Assembly: GCF_000020585.3 (NCBI RefSeq) | Contig: NC_011138.3 | Span: forward strand, 1,581,193-1,645,192 | Direction of reading: 5' to 3' | Source: Alteromonas mediterranea DE | GTDB taxonomy: Bacteria > Pseudomonadota > Gammaproteobacteria > Enterobacterales > Alteromonadaceae | Length of the DNA: 64,000 nucleotides | Shown here: in pieces, positions 17,153-27,407 of the stretch | Numbering within the stretch: position 1 is the stretch's first letter | Layout: every line of letters begins with the position of its first letter | Notes under the pieces: model-generated | What the model was told of the DNA's origin: nothing | Database searches by the model: none | Seen by the model: only the letters and a program-made list of their open reading frames with translations | Position numbers and translations under genes: made by a program

Positions 17153-19081
17153 ATGGGTAGAATCATAGGTATCGACTTAGGTACAACGAATTCATGTGTC
17201 GCAGTTCTAGACGGCGACAAACCTCGCGTAATTGAGAACGCGGAAGGCGATCGTACAACCCCTTCAATCATCGCTTATACAAACGATGGTGAAACACTTG
17301 TAGGTCAATCTGCAAAGCGTCAGGCGGTAACAAACCCTGAAAACACATTATTCGCAATTAAGCGTCTAATTGGTCGTCGCTTCCAAGATAAAGAAGTACA
17401 GCGCGATATCGACATCATGCCTTTCAAAATTGTAGGTGCTGATAACGGTGACGCATGGGTAGAAGCTAAAGGCGAAAAAATGGCGCCTCCTCAGGTTTCT
17501 GCTGAAGTACTTAAGAAAATGAAGAAGACCGCTGAAGACTATCTTGGCGAAGAAGTAACGGGTGCAGTAATTACTGTTCCTGCTTACTTTAACGATTCTC
17601 AGCGTCAAGCAACCAAAGATGCAGGTCGTATCGCAGGTCTTGAAGTTAAGCGTATCATCAACGAACCAACTGCTGCTGCTCTTGCCTACGGTATGGACAA
17701 GAAGCAAGGCGATAACGTTGTTGCAGTATACGACTTAGGTGGTGGTACTTTTGATATCTCTATCATCGAAATCGATGAAGTAGACGGCGAGCACACGTTT
17801 GAAGTACTAGCGACTAACGGTGACACACACCTTGGTGGTGAAGATTTCGATAACCGTGTTATCAACTACCTAGTTGAAGAATTCAAGAAAGATCAAGGTA
17901 TCGACCTTCGTAAAGATCCGCTAGCTATGCAGCGTCTTAAAGAAGCGGGTGAAAAAGCGAAAATCGAACTTTCTTCATCACAACAGACAGAAGTTAACCT
18001 GCCTTACATCACAGCTGATGCAACAGGTCCTAAGCACTTAGCCATAAAGCTAACTCGTGCAAAACTTGAGTCTTTGGTTGAAGACCTTGTGAAAAACTCG
18101 CTTAACCCACTTAAGCAAGCACTAGCTGATTCAGACCTATCTGTAGGCGATATCAATGACATCATCCTTGTTGGTGGTCAAACACGTATGCCGCTGGTAC
18201 AGAAGTATGTAACTGAATTCTTCGGCAAAGAGCCACGTAAAGACGTTAACCCTGATGAAGCAGTAGCGGTAGGTGCGGCAATTCAAGGTGGTGTACTTTC
18301 TGGTGACGTTAAAGACGTACTACTGCTAGACGTTACGCCTCTGTCTCTAGGTATCGAGACTATGGGCGGCGTAATGACTGCGCTTATCGAGAAGAACACG
18401 ACTATTCCAACGAAGAAGTCACAAACCTTCTCAACAGCGGAAGACAACCAGTCTGCGGTTACCGTACACGTACTACAGGGTGAGCGTAAGCAGTCAAGCG
18501 GCAACAAGTCTCTTGGTCAGTTTAACCTTGAAGGTATTCGTCCAGCAGCGCGCGGTGTACCGCAAATCGAAGTAACCTTCGACCTAGATGCTGACGGTAT
18601 CCTACACGTGTCTGCGAAAGATAAAGACACAGGTAAAGAGCAGAAGATCACTATCAAAGCTTCTTCAGGCCTAAGCGATGAAGAAGTAGAAAAAATGGTA
18701 GCTGACGCGGAAGCGAACAAAGAAGCTGATAAGAAGTTTGAAGAACTGATTCAAGCGCGTAACCAAGCTGATGGTATGGTTCACGCCACACGTAAACAGC
18801 TTGAAGAAGTTGGCGATGCACTAAGTGCAGAGGACAAAGCGCCAATCGAAGAAGCACTTTCAGCACTTGAAACTGCAGTTAAAGGCGAAGACAAAGCAGA
18901 AATTGAAGCGAAAACGCAAGAACTTATTCAAGCGTCTAGCAAGTTGATGGAAGCGGCGCAAGCTCAACAAGCAGCAGCTGGTGGCGCAGAAGGCGCTGAG
19001 CAGCAAGCTTCTTCTGGTCAAGCAAACGATGACGTTGTTGACGCAGAATTTGAAGAAGTTAAAGACGACGACAAGAAGTAA
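17153..19081 (+). CDS. dnaK: Hsp70 chaperone DnaK
   Basis: 642-residue ATP-dependent chaperone. The ATPase domain (about 1-385) shows [13 protein letters not shown] near the start, [17 protein letters not shown] and DLGGGTFD; the substrate-binding domain follows and the Gln/Ala-rich tail ends [16 protein letters not shown], the EEV(K/D) type tail. A CGGAGACACGAA ribosome site precedes the ATG. It works with GrpE and DnaJ encoded either side, and codon use is strongly biased as expected for an abundant protein. Confidence 0.99.
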   Translation: MGRIIGIDLGTTNSCVAVLDGDKPRVIENAEGDRTTPSIIAYTNDGETLVGQSAKRQAVTNPENTLFAIKRLIGRRFQDKEVQRDIDIMPFKIVGADNGDAWVEAKGEKMAPPQVSAEVLKKMKKTAEDYLGEEVTGAVITVPAYFNDSQRQATKDAGRIAGLEVKRIINEPTAAALAYGMDKKQGDNVVAVYDLGGGTFDISIIEIDEVDGEHTFEVLATNGDTHLGGEDFDNRVINYLVEEFKKDQGIDLRKDPLAMQRLKEAGEKAKIELSSSQQTEVNLPYITADATGPKHLAIKLTRAKLESLVEDLVKNSLNPLKQALADSDLSVGDINDIILVGGQTRMPLVQKYVTEFFGKEPRKDVNPDEAVAVGAAIQGGVLSGDVKDVLLLDVTPLSLGIETMGGVMTALIEKNTTIPTKKSQTFSTAEDNQSAVTVHVLQGERKQSSGNKSLGQFNLEGIRPAARGVPQIEVTFDLDADGILHVSAKDKDTGKEQKITIKASSGLSDEEVEKMVADAEANKEADKKFEELIQARNQADGMVHATRKQLEEVGDALSAEDKAPIEEALSALETAVKGEDKAEIEAKTQELIQASSKLMEAAQAQQAAAGGAEGAEQQASSGQANDDVVDAEFEEVKDDDKK

Positions 19082-19093
19082 ACTGTTGTGTCA

Positions 19094-19168
19094 GGCCCGT
19101 TAATTCAAAGTAGCGGGCCGTTTAAGCAGTTCAGGCGCAGCAGGAATTTCTTGTTGCGCCTTTGTTGT
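19094..19168 (+). terminator. Two hairpins between dnaK and dnaJ
   Basis: GGCCCG (19094-19099) pairs with CGGGCC (19114-19119). A second, stronger stem AGGCGCA (19133-19139) with TGCGCCT (19155-19161), extendable with G-U pairs, is followed by TTGTTGT. The second fits an intrinsic terminator that would reduce transcription into dnaJ. Confidence 0.7.
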
Positions 19169-19311
19169 GTAAATAACTTGGTTTAAATAGCTTGTTTGTA
19201 AACCACCTTGGGCGTTATTGAAAACCTAATCAGGTTATTTTCACAACAGTCAGATGTAGATTCGATAAGCATTACATGCTTGTCGACAAAAAAGTAGGAT
19301 ATGTAAACGAT

Positions 19312-20445
19312 ATGTCGAAACGAGACTACTACGAAGTACTCGGGGTAGATAAAAGCGCGGGCGAACGTGAAATTAAAAAAGCGTATAAAAAGCTTGCGAT
19401 GAAGTATCACCCTGACCGTACGCAAGGCGATAAAGGCCTGGAAGATAAGTTTAAAGAAATCCAGGAAGCCTACGAAATTCTGTCAGATTCGCAGAAGCGT
19501 GCAGCATACGACCAATACGGCCACGCAGGTGTAGATCCAAACCGCGGTGGCGGCGGCTTCGGTGGTGGTGCCGACTTCGGCGATATCTTTGGCGATGTTT
19601 TTGGTGATATCTTTGGCGGCGGTGGTCGCGGTGGACGCCAATCGCGTGCTCGTCAAGGTTCAGACCTACGTTACAACCTAGAGCTTAGTCTAGAAGAAGC
19701 GGTTCGCGGTAAGAGCGTTGATATTCGCGTACCTACGCTGGTTGAATGTGATGTGTGCGATGGATCAGGTGCGAAAAAAGGTTCTTCACCTAAAACCTGT
19801 CCAACCTGCCACGGCAACGGCCAGGTTCAAATGCGCCAAGGCTTCTTTGCGGTACAGCAAACCTGTCCAACCTGTTCGGGTAAGGGCAAGATCATTGAAG
19901 ACCCATGTAACAGCTGTCATGGGCATGGCCGTAAAGAAAAAACTAAAACGCTTAATGTTAAGATCCCAGCTGGCGTGGACACAGGCGATCGCATCCGTTT
20001 ATCTGGTGAAGGTGAAGCGGGCGAGAACGGTGCGCCAGCAGGTGACTTATACGTGCAAGTACACGTTCGCGAACACGACATCTTCCAACGCGACGGTAAC
20101 AACCTGTATTGCGAAGTACCGCTAAGCTTTACTACAGCAGCCCTTGGTGGCGAACTTGAAGTTCCTACTTTGGACGGTAAAGTTAAGCTGAAAATTAGCG
20201 CTGAAACGCAAACTGGCCGCATGTTCCGTCTACGCGGTAAAGGCGTTAAGTCGGTTCGAAGCGGCGCTATGGGCGACTTGATGTGTAAAGTTGTGGTGGA
20301 AACACCAGTTAACCTATCATCACGTCAAAAAGAGCTACTGCAAGAGCTAGAAGAGTCTATGGGCAAGGCTTCAAGCAAGCACAGCCCGAAAGCGCAAGGT
20401 TTCTTCGATGGCGTGAAAAAGTTCTTTGACGATTTAACTAACTAA
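19312..20445 (+). CDS. dnaJ: Hsp40 co-chaperone DnaJ
   Basis: 377-residue DnaJ, normal length. The J domain carries HPD at 33-35; a Gly/Phe-rich linker (about 75-110) follows; four CxxCxGxG zinc motifs are visible ([32 protein letters not shown]); then the substrate-binding C-terminal domain. The start MSKRDYYE is chosen over an upstream in-frame start because the J domain always begins this way. It stimulates DnaK ATPase. It lies 230 bp after dnaK, with hairpins between. Confidence 0.98.
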   Translation: MSKRDYYEVLGVDKSAGEREIKKAYKKLAMKYHPDRTQGDKGLEDKFKEIQEAYEILSDSQKRAAYDQYGHAGVDPNRGGGGFGGGADFGDIFGDVFGDIFGGGGRGGRQSRARQGSDLRYNLELSLEEAVRGKSVDIRVPTLVECDVCDGSGAKKGSSPKTCPTCHGNGQVQMRQGFFAVQQTCPTCSGKGKIIEDPCNSCHGHGRKEKTKTLNVKIPAGVDTGDRIRLSGEGEAGENGAPAGDLYVQVHVREHDIFQRDGNNLYCEVPLSFTTAALGGELEVPTLDGKVKLKISAETQTGRMFRLRGKGVKSVRSGAMGDLMCKVVVETPVNLSSRQKELLQELEESMGKASSKHSPKAQGFFDGVKKFFDDLTN

Positions 20446-20470
20446 TTAGTTAAAATAGAGACCAATGCGA

Positions 20471-20494
20471 AAGCCCTCTTATTGAGGGCTTTTT
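20471..20494 (+). terminator. Intrinsic terminator of dnaJ
   Basis: AAGCCCTC (20471-20478), loop TTATT, GAGGGCTT (20484-20491), then a run of T. Confidence 0.9.
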
Positions 20495-20560
20495 CGTATC
20501 TAGGGGTTTATCAATGGTAAATGCCAGTGTTAAATCACATCGCGATGTCGAGATAAAGCA

Positions 20561-20710
20561 AGTGACTGTCCGAACCTGTACCTTAGGTAATATAAGTGAC
20601 TGTCCAAAGCTATACTTTGTGTAAGGTAAGGGACTGTCCGAAGCTGCACTTTGAGAAGGTAAGTGACTGTCCGAAGCTGTACTTTGAGTAAGATGAGTGA
20701 CTGTCCAAAA
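20561..20710. repeat. 34-bp direct tandem repeats (five copies)
   Basis: The core AGTGACTGTCC (AGGGACTGTCC in the third copy) starts at 20561, 20595, 20629, 20662 and 20696, a 33-34 bp period. The rest of the unit (CGAAGCTGTACTTTGAGTA-like) is also conserved but drifts. The array fills most of the dnaJ-cytochrome gap and shows no coding signal. It could be a minisatellite, a set of protein-binding sites, or remains of a small mobile repeat. Confidence 0.88.
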
Positions 20711-20903
20711 TGTTCCTTTGCAGTAAAATAGCGGAGGGTTTTCGTGTGCGATAATTGGGCACTAATCCCTTGAAAGGGCGGTTTCACCGTTATTTTTATT
20801 GCGCTGACACTAACTATTCGTCACGATAGACTTATAAGCAAAATATTAGACATCTGCTTTACCGCAATTGCAGATGTCCTCAACGCAAATAAAGGGAACA
20901 GGC

Positions 20904-21386
20904 ATGAAAATTTTAAATAAAGCAATGATCGTCGCGGCAACCGCAGGTGCCGTAATGTCAACTTCAGTTGCAGCTGATGTAACAGAAGCATCTTCAGAAA
21001 AACACGCAAAAGCAGCAACACAGTATCGCCAAGCGGTATTTCAGCTAGTGCGCAGTAATATGGGCCCGCTCGGTGGCATGGCAAAAGGCGCATTACCTTA
21101 TGATGAAAGCGTTATGCAAACGAATGCCGTGCGCCTTGAGCAACTCGCCGAGATGATGGGCGACTATTTATCTGTAGATACGCGTAAGTTTGATGTTGAA
21201 ACAGGGGCAAAGGATGAACTTTGGGAAAATTTCTCAGAGGTAGAGAAAAAGGTAATGGCGCTTAAAACCGCTGCTCAAGGCCTACAAGCCGCGGTTAAAG
21301 CGGGTGATGAAAGTGCGTATCGTGGCGCTATTGGCAAAATAGGCGCTAGCTGTAAATCTTGTCACGATGATTTTAAGAAAGACTAA
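20904..21386 (+). CDS. Cytochrome c' (class II c-type cytochrome)
   Basis: 160-residue periplasmic haem protein. A signal peptide (cleavage near VAA-DV at 23-24) precedes a four-helix-bundle domain, and haem attaches at the extreme C-terminus through C150-KSC153-H154, as in class II cytochromes c. The ATG at 20904 has AAAGGGA upstream and starts a normal signal peptide; an earlier frame start would spoil it. Cytochromes c' bind NO and other small ligands, and the specific role here is unknown. A cytochrome b561 gene about 5 kb away could be a redox partner, which is speculative. Confidence 0.88.
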   Translation: MKILNKAMIVAATAGAVMSTSVAADVTEASSEKHAKAATQYRQAVFQLVRSNMGPLGGMAKGALPYDESVMQTNAVRLEQLAEMMGDYLSVDTRKFDVETGAKDELWENFSEVEKKVMALKTAAQGLQAAVKAGDESAYRGAIGKIGASCKSCHDDFKKD

Positions 21387-21833
21387 TACTCTTTGTATAA
21401 GTCCCTAAATGAGCTCGTTTTCTCTTTAACTGCTTTGCCATTGTGTTTCAATTTATCCGGTGATAGTGGCTTATGAGAAAACGCGCTCTGTTTCAATACC
21501 CGCTAACTCAATAGCTACCTTTATTTCAAATTCCAGATTGAAGGACAAAGTGAATAAAAAGCTGCTGGAAATTTGTACGGTAGTTGTCTATATTGTTTGA
21601 ATTGAAGCGGCAATCTCTCCCCCGGTTTGAACGGTCAATTTAACTATTAAGCCTGTGATGATCGTAGCTCACACGTCGACAGTTAAATGAAACGCGTCTT
21701 AAAATAACATGCCGTAAAATAAAGTAGCAAGGTTCAAAGTACTCTAAGGAATATGGCACATTCTTTGTTTGATTAAATGTGTTGTGACTTTTGCTTTTGC
21801 TGTAATTGATGGATTATCAAAAGGTTCGCTTAG
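21387..21833. other. 447-bp region without a recognisable gene
   Basis: Both strands were read. Only short frames without ribosome sites are present, apart from a 16-codon GTG frame at about 21551 preceded by AAGGA that is too short to credit. It presumably holds the promoter of the EAL protein. No strong hairpin was seen after the cytochrome gene. Confidence 0.4.
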
Positions 21834-24410
21834 ATGGATTTACGCAGTGAACGCATGCTTTCAACCGTGCGTGCAACTCAGAGAAGTATTGCTGATTTAC
21901 TTAATGAAAATAGGGCAAAAACCGAAGCTCTGAGTATAGCGCTTGCCTCAATAAACCCAAATAGCGGCCGAGCTACGGTGGTTGCAACTGATAAAAACCA
22001 TACTCTTGTAGATGCCGAAAGTATTGTTTTTCCCTCTCACGTTTTACTCATGCTTCCTCTCACACCTTTAAGCGCACCTATTCCCGCTAGTGAATTTGTA
22101 CTGCCTCAATCATTTACGCAGTTTGCTGATAATCATATTGTTGTTGCAATGATCAGAGACATGCAAAATGAAGTGATGGGCGTTGTACTTATATTTGTTT
22201 CAAATAGCGTATTAACCGCTCAGCAGCATGACTATATCGATATCATGAGGCAGAAAATTGAAGTCTGCTATCAGTATGACCTCATTCGGCATCCGTATTC
22301 AGACAAACTTTCAGAACAGTTATCACTGTTAGAAGAAGTCAGCGCTATTTCTAAAGTAGGCGCGTGGGAATTAGACCGAGCCACGGGAGTTTTTGCCGCA
22401 ACGGAAGTAACGCGAAACCTACTGGGAATAAGGCGCGTGAAAAGTGTGAATCTTAACGAGATTCTCGACACTATGGTGCCGAGCGAAAGAGCCGCGTTAA
22501 AGTATAAAGTATTTAAAGCGATGAAAGGCGAGCGGCAGTTCGTAAGGCATATCGATATTAAGGACAAGCAAGGGCGCACTAAAAATGTCAAATTGACGGT
22601 TTTTCTGCAAATTCAGCGAATGGAGTCTGGAGCATTAAGGCTGACACGGCTTTTTGGCGTAATACAGGATGAAACGGACGTTCAGCGTTTATCAGATTCT
22701 CAACACGATTATACCGACTATGTCGTTAGTTTGCTCAATAGCGTCGATAGTATTGTTTTAAGCATCGACGAGAATGGCACCATATTGTCAGCTAACGAAT
22801 GTGTAACTAAAGTTTTGGGTTTCGAGCCAGACGATTTGATAGGGCAAGACGTTAAGCTAATTGCCACTAAGGTACAAAATAGCGATATACCTTCTTACTT
22901 TTTGAATTTAGATGCGGGATTGAAAATATGCGCGGACGGCGGCGCTGTAAGAGAGTGCTTGCGGCACAAAAATGGCAAGCGTATTTCCTGCGAGGTTAGT
23001 TTTACGACGTGTATTGTTCACGAGCAGAAGTTAGTGGTTGCTACAATTCGGGATGTTACCACGCAACGTTATGAAATTGAGCATTTTAAACAGCTAGCGT
23101 TAACCGACGCAGTAACAGGCCTTCCTAATTTAAACAAGTTCGAACACTATCTTGCCGAAAAAGCGCATGAAGATAAATCGGCTAAACCATTCTCGGTCTT
23201 TATGCGGGTAAGCGTACGTAATATTAAAGAATATGAGGATGCGTATGGCGAACCTACCATCGACTACCTTTTACGCATTTTAGCTAGCCGCTTTGTCCGC
23301 ACATTTGAGACAAATAACTCAGGTAATGCCAGTGTGTTTAAATGCGATAGCGCTAACTTCTTTCTTCACTTGCATCAAGACTTTAATGAAGAAGGCCAAT
23401 CTATCAATGCTGCCAAAGCCTATGCTCAGCTTATACAAGAACAGGTGTTGGCACCTATAACGCTTCATAATAGCCTTTTAACGATAGAAACACAGACGAT
23501 TAGCTGTACCGTGCCTATTAAGTATTTTTCTTTTAAAAAAATACGCGAGCTGTTGTCACGCAAGCCCCTACGCGAAATAAACGATTCAAACAGCGCTTCG
23601 CTAACGCACGACTATTTTCATATCAATGCAAGCGATATTGAGCGTTACAACTATATTAAACACTCGCTAAGCAGAGCGATTTCAAATAACGAGTTATTTG
23701 TGCAACTACAACCTCAATACGATGGGCAAGGTAGTGTTATAAGCTCCGAAGTATTATTAAGGTGGCAACATCCACACTTAGGAATGGTAAAGCCCTCCGA
23801 ATTTATTCCCATTGCCGAAGAAAACGAATTTATCGCAGAGTTTGGGTTATGGGTTTGCAATGAAGCGTGCAGATTACTTAGCGATTGCCAGTCTCAGCAT
23901 ATCGATACAAAACTTTCTGTAAATATTAGTGCCAAGCATTTAGCGAGAGCTGACTTTGTGAGCAAGTTTGTTGGCATAGTAAACAGGTGGCAGATCTCTC
24001 ACTCAAAATTAACGTTAGAGTTGACAGAGGGCGCGCTGATACGAGGTGTGAGCATTATTCAATATCGCGTGAGGGAGCTTGCTGAGCAAGGGTTCAGTTT
24101 GTCTATTGATGACTTCGGCATAGGGGATTCAAACCTAAATTACTTGCAAGACTTGCCTATAAAAGAGTTGAAGGTCGACAGAGTATTTATAGAAGCAATG
24201 GAAGCATCGCAACAAAAAACGTTATTAGTTACCAGTATATGTAATATGGCCAAAGCGCTTCATTTAGGTACGGTTGCGGAAGGAATAGAAACCACCCAGC
24301 AACTCGATCAAGCAAAAGCCTGCGGTTGTAGCGCATTTCAAGGCTATTACCTCGATAAGCCGATGAATGTGGAAGACTGGTTTAAAAAAGTGGTAGGGCA
24401 GAAGGTGTAG
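21834..24410 (+). CDS. PAS/degenerate-GGDEF/EAL cyclic-di-GMP phosphodiesterase
   Basis: 858-residue cytosolic regulator without membrane segments. Order: a GAF-like N-terminal region (about 1-145), PAS domains (about 160-285 and 300-420), a GGDEF-fold domain (about 425-590) and an EAL domain (about 600-850). The GGDEF signature is lost (VFKCDSANFF at the active-site hairpin), so cyclase activity is unlikely. The EAL domain keeps EVLLRW, SVNISAKHL, LELTEG, DDFGIGDSNLNYL and KVDRVFI, so c-di-GMP hydrolysis is expected. It stands alone between the cytochrome and acyl-CoA synthetase genes. The ribosome site is weak. Confidence 0.88.
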   Translation: MDLRSERMLSTVRATQRSIADLLNENRAKTEALSIALASINPNSGRATVVATDKNHTLVDAESIVFPSHVLLMLPLTPLSAPIPASEFVLPQSFTQFADNHIVVAMIRDMQNEVMGVVLIFVSNSVLTAQQHDYIDIMRQKIEVCYQYDLIRHPYSDKLSEQLSLLEEVSAISKVGAWELDRATGVFAATEVTRNLLGIRRVKSVNLNEILDTMVPSERAALKYKVFKAMKGERQFVRHIDIKDKQGRTKNVKLTVFLQIQRMESGALRLTRLFGVIQDETDVQRLSDSQHDYTDYVVSLLNSVDSIVLSIDENGTILSANECVTKVLGFEPDDLIGQDVKLIATKVQNSDIPSYFLNLDAGLKICADGGAVRECLRHKNGKRISCEVSFTTCIVHEQKLVVATIRDVTTQRYEIEHFKQLALTDAVTGLPNLNKFEHYLAEKAHEDKSAKPFSVFMRVSVRNIKEYEDAYGEPTIDYLLRILASRFVRTFETNNSGNASVFKCDSANFFLHLHQDFNEEGQSINAAKAYAQLIQEQVLAPITLHNSLLTIETQTISCTVPIKYFSFKKIRELLSRKPLREINDSNSASLTHDYFHINASDIERYNYIKHSLSRAISNNELFVQLQPQYDGQGSVISSEVLLRWQHPHLGMVKPSEFIPIAEENEFIAEFGLWVCNEACRLLSDCQSQHIDTKLSVNISAKHLARADFVSKFVGIVNRWQISHSKLTLELTEGALIRGVSIIQYRVRELAEQGFSLSIDDFGIGDSNLNYLQDLPIKELKVDRVFIEAMEASQQKTLLVTSICNMAKALHLGTVAEGIETTQQLDQAKACGCSAFQGYYLDKPMNVEDWFKKVVGQKV

Positions 24411-24558
24411 TTCACCGCACCTAGTAACCAAATGCAAATGAAAATATAAGTTTAAATATTTGTAAATCAGGTTGTTATGGCGTCTACGCCTGAAGTCTTA
24501 TAAGCACTCCGTAGTGAACTGAAGTAGGTTATTGGTAAACCCTACTCAGGACATGGTT

Positions 24559-26463
24559 ATGACTTATAAAAACGAATACATTGCCTCGACCCAACATCCC
24601 GACGAGTTTTGGTTAGACCAAGCGCGTAATATTGCGTGGTTCCAGATGCCTGAGAAAGGCTGTCAAAAAACGGATAATGGTTATTATGAATGGTTTAGGG
24701 GAGGGCAACTCAATACCTGTTACCTAGCTTTAGATCATCATGTAAAAAACGGGCGGGGAGAAAAAACAGCGTTGATTTACGACTCGCCGGTTACGCAAAC
24801 TACACAACACTTCACGTTTAGCGAACTGCTTACGCAAGTAGCACACTTCGCCGGCGCTTTATCAAGTTTAGGAGTAGCTAAAGGCGACCGCGTTATTATT
24901 TATATGCCTATGATCCCCCAGGCAGTTGTTGCCATGCTAGCGTGTGCACGACTTGGCGCCATACACTCTGTGGTATTTGGGGGCTTTGCCTCTAATGAAC
25001 TTGCTGTGCGAATAGATGATGCAAAGCCAAAGGTTATTGTGACAGCCTCATGCGGTATTGAAGGCAGCAAAGTGCTGGCTTATAAGCCGCTGGTGGATGA
25101 AGCGGTAACACTTGCAAGTCACAAACCAAGCGCCTGTGTGCTTTTCCAGCGCCCCCAGTTGCTTGCCTCCCTAAACGAAGGTACCGACTACGACTGGCAA
25201 GAATTGGTTGCTGCAAGTCAGCCCGCCGAACCGGTCGCTGTCGATGCCACCGATCCGCTTTATGTACTCTATACCTCAGGAACAACGGGTAAACCTAAAG
25301 GGGTTGTTCGAGATAACGGCGGCCATGCTGTTGCGCTTCATTACTCCATGGGGGCAATTTATGGCATCAGTCAGGATGATGTGTTTTGGGCCGCGTCTGA
25401 TGTAGGTTGGGTTGTAGGGCATTCGTACATTGTGTATGCGCCGCTCATTAAAGGGGCAACAACCGTACTGTATGAAGGAAAACCGGTAGGTACACCAGAC
25501 GCTGGTGCATTTTGGCGAATGATAGAAACCCATAAAATTAATGTGCTGTTTGCTGCGCCCACGGCGTTTCGTGCGATTAGAAAAGCCGATCCAGACGCCG
25601 ACTATTTATCTAAGTATGACATCTCTAGCTTACGAACATTATTTATGGCTGGCGAGCGCCTCGACCCACCCACGTATTACTGGGCTAGCGAAAAGGTCGG
25701 CGTGCCTGTTATCGATCACTGGTGGCAAACAGAAACCGGCTGGCCTATATGTTCCAACCCTATGGGTTTAGAGCCCATGGAAACAAAGCCTGGCTCCTCT
25801 AGCGTACCAACACCAGGTTTTAACGTTAAGGTGCTTAAAGGGGGCGATGTTGAGCAGATTAAAGGAGAAAAAGGCGCTATAGCAATACAGCTACCTTTAC
25901 CCCCGGGCTGTTTGACTACCATATGGCAGGATCATCAACGGTTCATCGATGGTTACCTGCGAGAATTTGAAGGCTACTACAGCACTGGCGACAACGGTTA
26001 TGTCGATGACGATGGTTATGTATTTATTATGGGGCGAACTGACGACGTCATAAACGTAGCCGGGCACCGTTTATCGACAGGCGAAATGGAAGAAGTATTA
26101 GCCGCACATCCAGCCGTAGCCGAATGCAGTGTTATAGGCGTACACGATGCGCTTAAGGGGCAATTACCAATAGGCATGTTACTACTTAAAGATGGTGTTG
26201 CCATTGACGAAGAAGCACTAGAGAAGGAATTAATTCAACGAGTGCGAGATACTATCGGGCCTGTGGCCTGTTTTAAGCGGGCAATTGTTGTGAACCGGTT
26301 ACCTAAAACGCGATCAGGGAAAATTTTAAGAAAACTACTTCGACAAATTGCAGCCAATGAAACCGTTACAGTCCCTTCTACTATCGACGACCCTTCAAGC
26401 GTAAAAGAAATTGAAACACTTATGCGACAAAAAGGGCTGGTTGATGAATCTAGTATTGCTTAA
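24559..26463 (+). CDS. prpE: Propionyl-CoA synthetase-like acyl-CoA synthetase
   Basis: 634-residue AMP-forming synthetase that activates a short-chain acid (probably propionate, possibly acetate) with ATP and CoA. It shows the adenylation loop YTSGTTGKPKGVV, WWQTETGWP, STGDNGYVDDDGY and the C-terminal LPKTRSGKILRK, whose last lysine is the acetylation-controlled catalytic residue of this family. VFGGFASNELAVRIDDAKPK is typical of the ACS/PrpE group. Start 24559 has AGGA 7 nt upstream; an ATG two codons earlier is too close to it. A strong terminator follows. No 2-methylcitrate genes are nearby. CrbS/CrbR systems are known to drive acs-type genes, so the damaged kinase upstream might matter. 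Confidence 0.86.
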   Translation: MTYKNEYIASTQHPDEFWLDQARNIAWFQMPEKGCQKTDNGYYEWFRGGQLNTCYLALDHHVKNGRGEKTALIYDSPVTQTTQHFTFSELLTQVAHFAGALSSLGVAKGDRVIIYMPMIPQAVVAMLACARLGAIHSVVFGGFASNELAVRIDDAKPKVIVTASCGIEGSKVLAYKPLVDEAVTLASHKPSACVLFQRPQLLASLNEGTDYDWQELVAASQPAEPVAVDATDPLYVLYTSGTTGKPKGVVRDNGGHAVALHYSMGAIYGISQDDVFWAASDVGWVVGHSYIVYAPLIKGATTVLYEGKPVGTPDAGAFWRMIETHKINVLFAAPTAFRAIRKADPDADYLSKYDISSLRTLFMAGERLDPPTYYWASEKVGVPVIDHWWQTETGWPICSNPMGLEPMETKPGSSSVPTPGFNVKVLKGGDVEQIKGEKGAIAIQLPLPPGCLTTIWQDHQRFIDGYLREFEGYYSTGDNGYVDDDGYVFIMGRTDDVINVAGHRLSTGEMEEVLAAHPAVAECSVIGVHDALKGQLPIGMLLLKDGVAIDEEALEKELIQRVRDTIGPVACFKRAIVVNRLPKTRSGKILRKLLRQIAANETVTVPSTIDDPSSVKEIETLMRQKGLVDESSIA

Positions 26464-26509
26464 CGCTTCTGTTCAAAAGGGACAGTGCTCAAGCATTCAA
26501 GTATTAATC

Positions 26510-26530
26510 AAGGGGCATTAGCCCCTTTTT
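26510..26530 (+). terminator. Intrinsic terminator of the acyl-CoA synthetase gene
   Basis: AAGGGGC (26510-26516), loop ATTA, GCCCCTT (26521-26527) then TTT. Confidence 0.92.
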
Positions 26531-26711
26531 ATTGATAAATGTGAGCATGCTCAACGGTGTTCGCCTAAGCCCTTTTTTAAGACGAAGCGTGAATAACGAA
26601 CCGTTGCTTTTTGACAAACGCGTCGTGACTATCGCTTCGTCACGAATTACTTCGTGATAGTTGCTTCGCAATACAGCCCACGCACCTCGAAGCTAGCTCT
26701 ACCTGCACTTG

Positions 26712-27407
26712 TTAGTAGTAATATTCATCTACCTGTGGCGCTGGCGGATACACTTCAATAGCAAGGTATACAGCAAGTGCGGCAATTACGGCGACGATAA
26801 TAGCGCGGAGTAGTCGAGAGTGCGCAATCCCTACGGTTTTTGACACTTTGTTCCCATGGATCATTGCAGGAACGAGCTTTTGCCTTTTGTAGACGCTGTA
26901 AAACATGATGGCGCCAATATGAAGTGCGATAACATAAAGTAGTAGGTCAAATGCCAAGTGATGTAGCGTATTCATTAATTCCAGCGTTTCATCACCTGCC
27001 AACTGCCGATAAGGTCCATCAAGAAAGATATCGTCGGTCATAAACAAGCCTGATATCGCTTGTATTGCTACCAAAACCAGCATGACAATTACAAACCAGC
27101 CTCCTAGAGGATTGTGACCCACAGACGGGGCGGAGTCCCTGTCAAACAAGGTCTTCAGATAGTTTATGACCCGTCCTGGGCCAGTCACAAAGCTACTAAA
27201 CTTCGCATACTGCGTACCGGCAACTCCCCACATAATTCTAAAAACGACCAAAAATAAAGTGAAGTACCCGATATAAAAGTGCCACTGAATGGCGTTATCT
27301 AGCCATTCAGCGGTGGCGTATTGGGCTAAAAGGCTTACTACTAGAAGCCAGTGAAACAGCCGTGTAGGAAGGTCCCAAATCAGAGTTTTTTGCATGATAT
27401 TTCGCAT
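26712..27407 (-). CDS. Cytochrome b561-type membrane protein
   Basis: 231-residue inner-membrane b-type cytochrome with four hydrophobic helices in the core, one more near the C-terminus and haem-ligand histidines in LPTRLFHWLLV, TLHHLAFDLLLYVIALHIGAI and the helix-2 region. It belongs to the cytochrome b/b6 domain family that passes electrons between quinol and periplasmic c-type cytochromes. The tail ends APQVDEYYY. An alternative start at 27395 (MQKTLIWD) is equally plausible; neither has a clear ribosome site. It is a single gene on this strand, and its partner is unknown. Confidence 0.82.
   Translation of the reverse strand: MRNIMQKTLIWDLPTRLFHWLLVVSLLAQYATAEWLDNAIQWHFYIGYFTLFLVVFRIMWGVAGTQYAKFSSFVTGPGRVINYLKTLFDRDSAPSVGHNPLGGWFVIVMLVLVAIQAISGLFMTDDIFLDGPYRQLAGDETLELMNTLHHLAFDLLLYVIALHIGAIMFYSVYKRQKLVPAMIHGNKVSKTVGIAHSRLLRAIIVAVIAALAVYLAIEVYPPAPQVDEYYY

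Noticed and set aside
20530..20787. Minus-strand open frame of 85 codons across the 34-bp repeats
   Set aside because: Its repeated peptide pattern follows from the DNA repeat; no ribosome site, odd composition and no family resemblance.
21551..21601. 16-codon GTG frame with AAGGA upstream
   Set aside because: Too short and without other support; a chance match is likely.
26625..26662. Interrupted inverted repeat (ACTATC...GATAGT with inner CACGAA/TTCGTG)
   Set aside because: The left side carries a 7-nt bulge and no T-run follows; the prpE terminator lies upstream already. Possibly a local repeat of TTCGTGA-like words.
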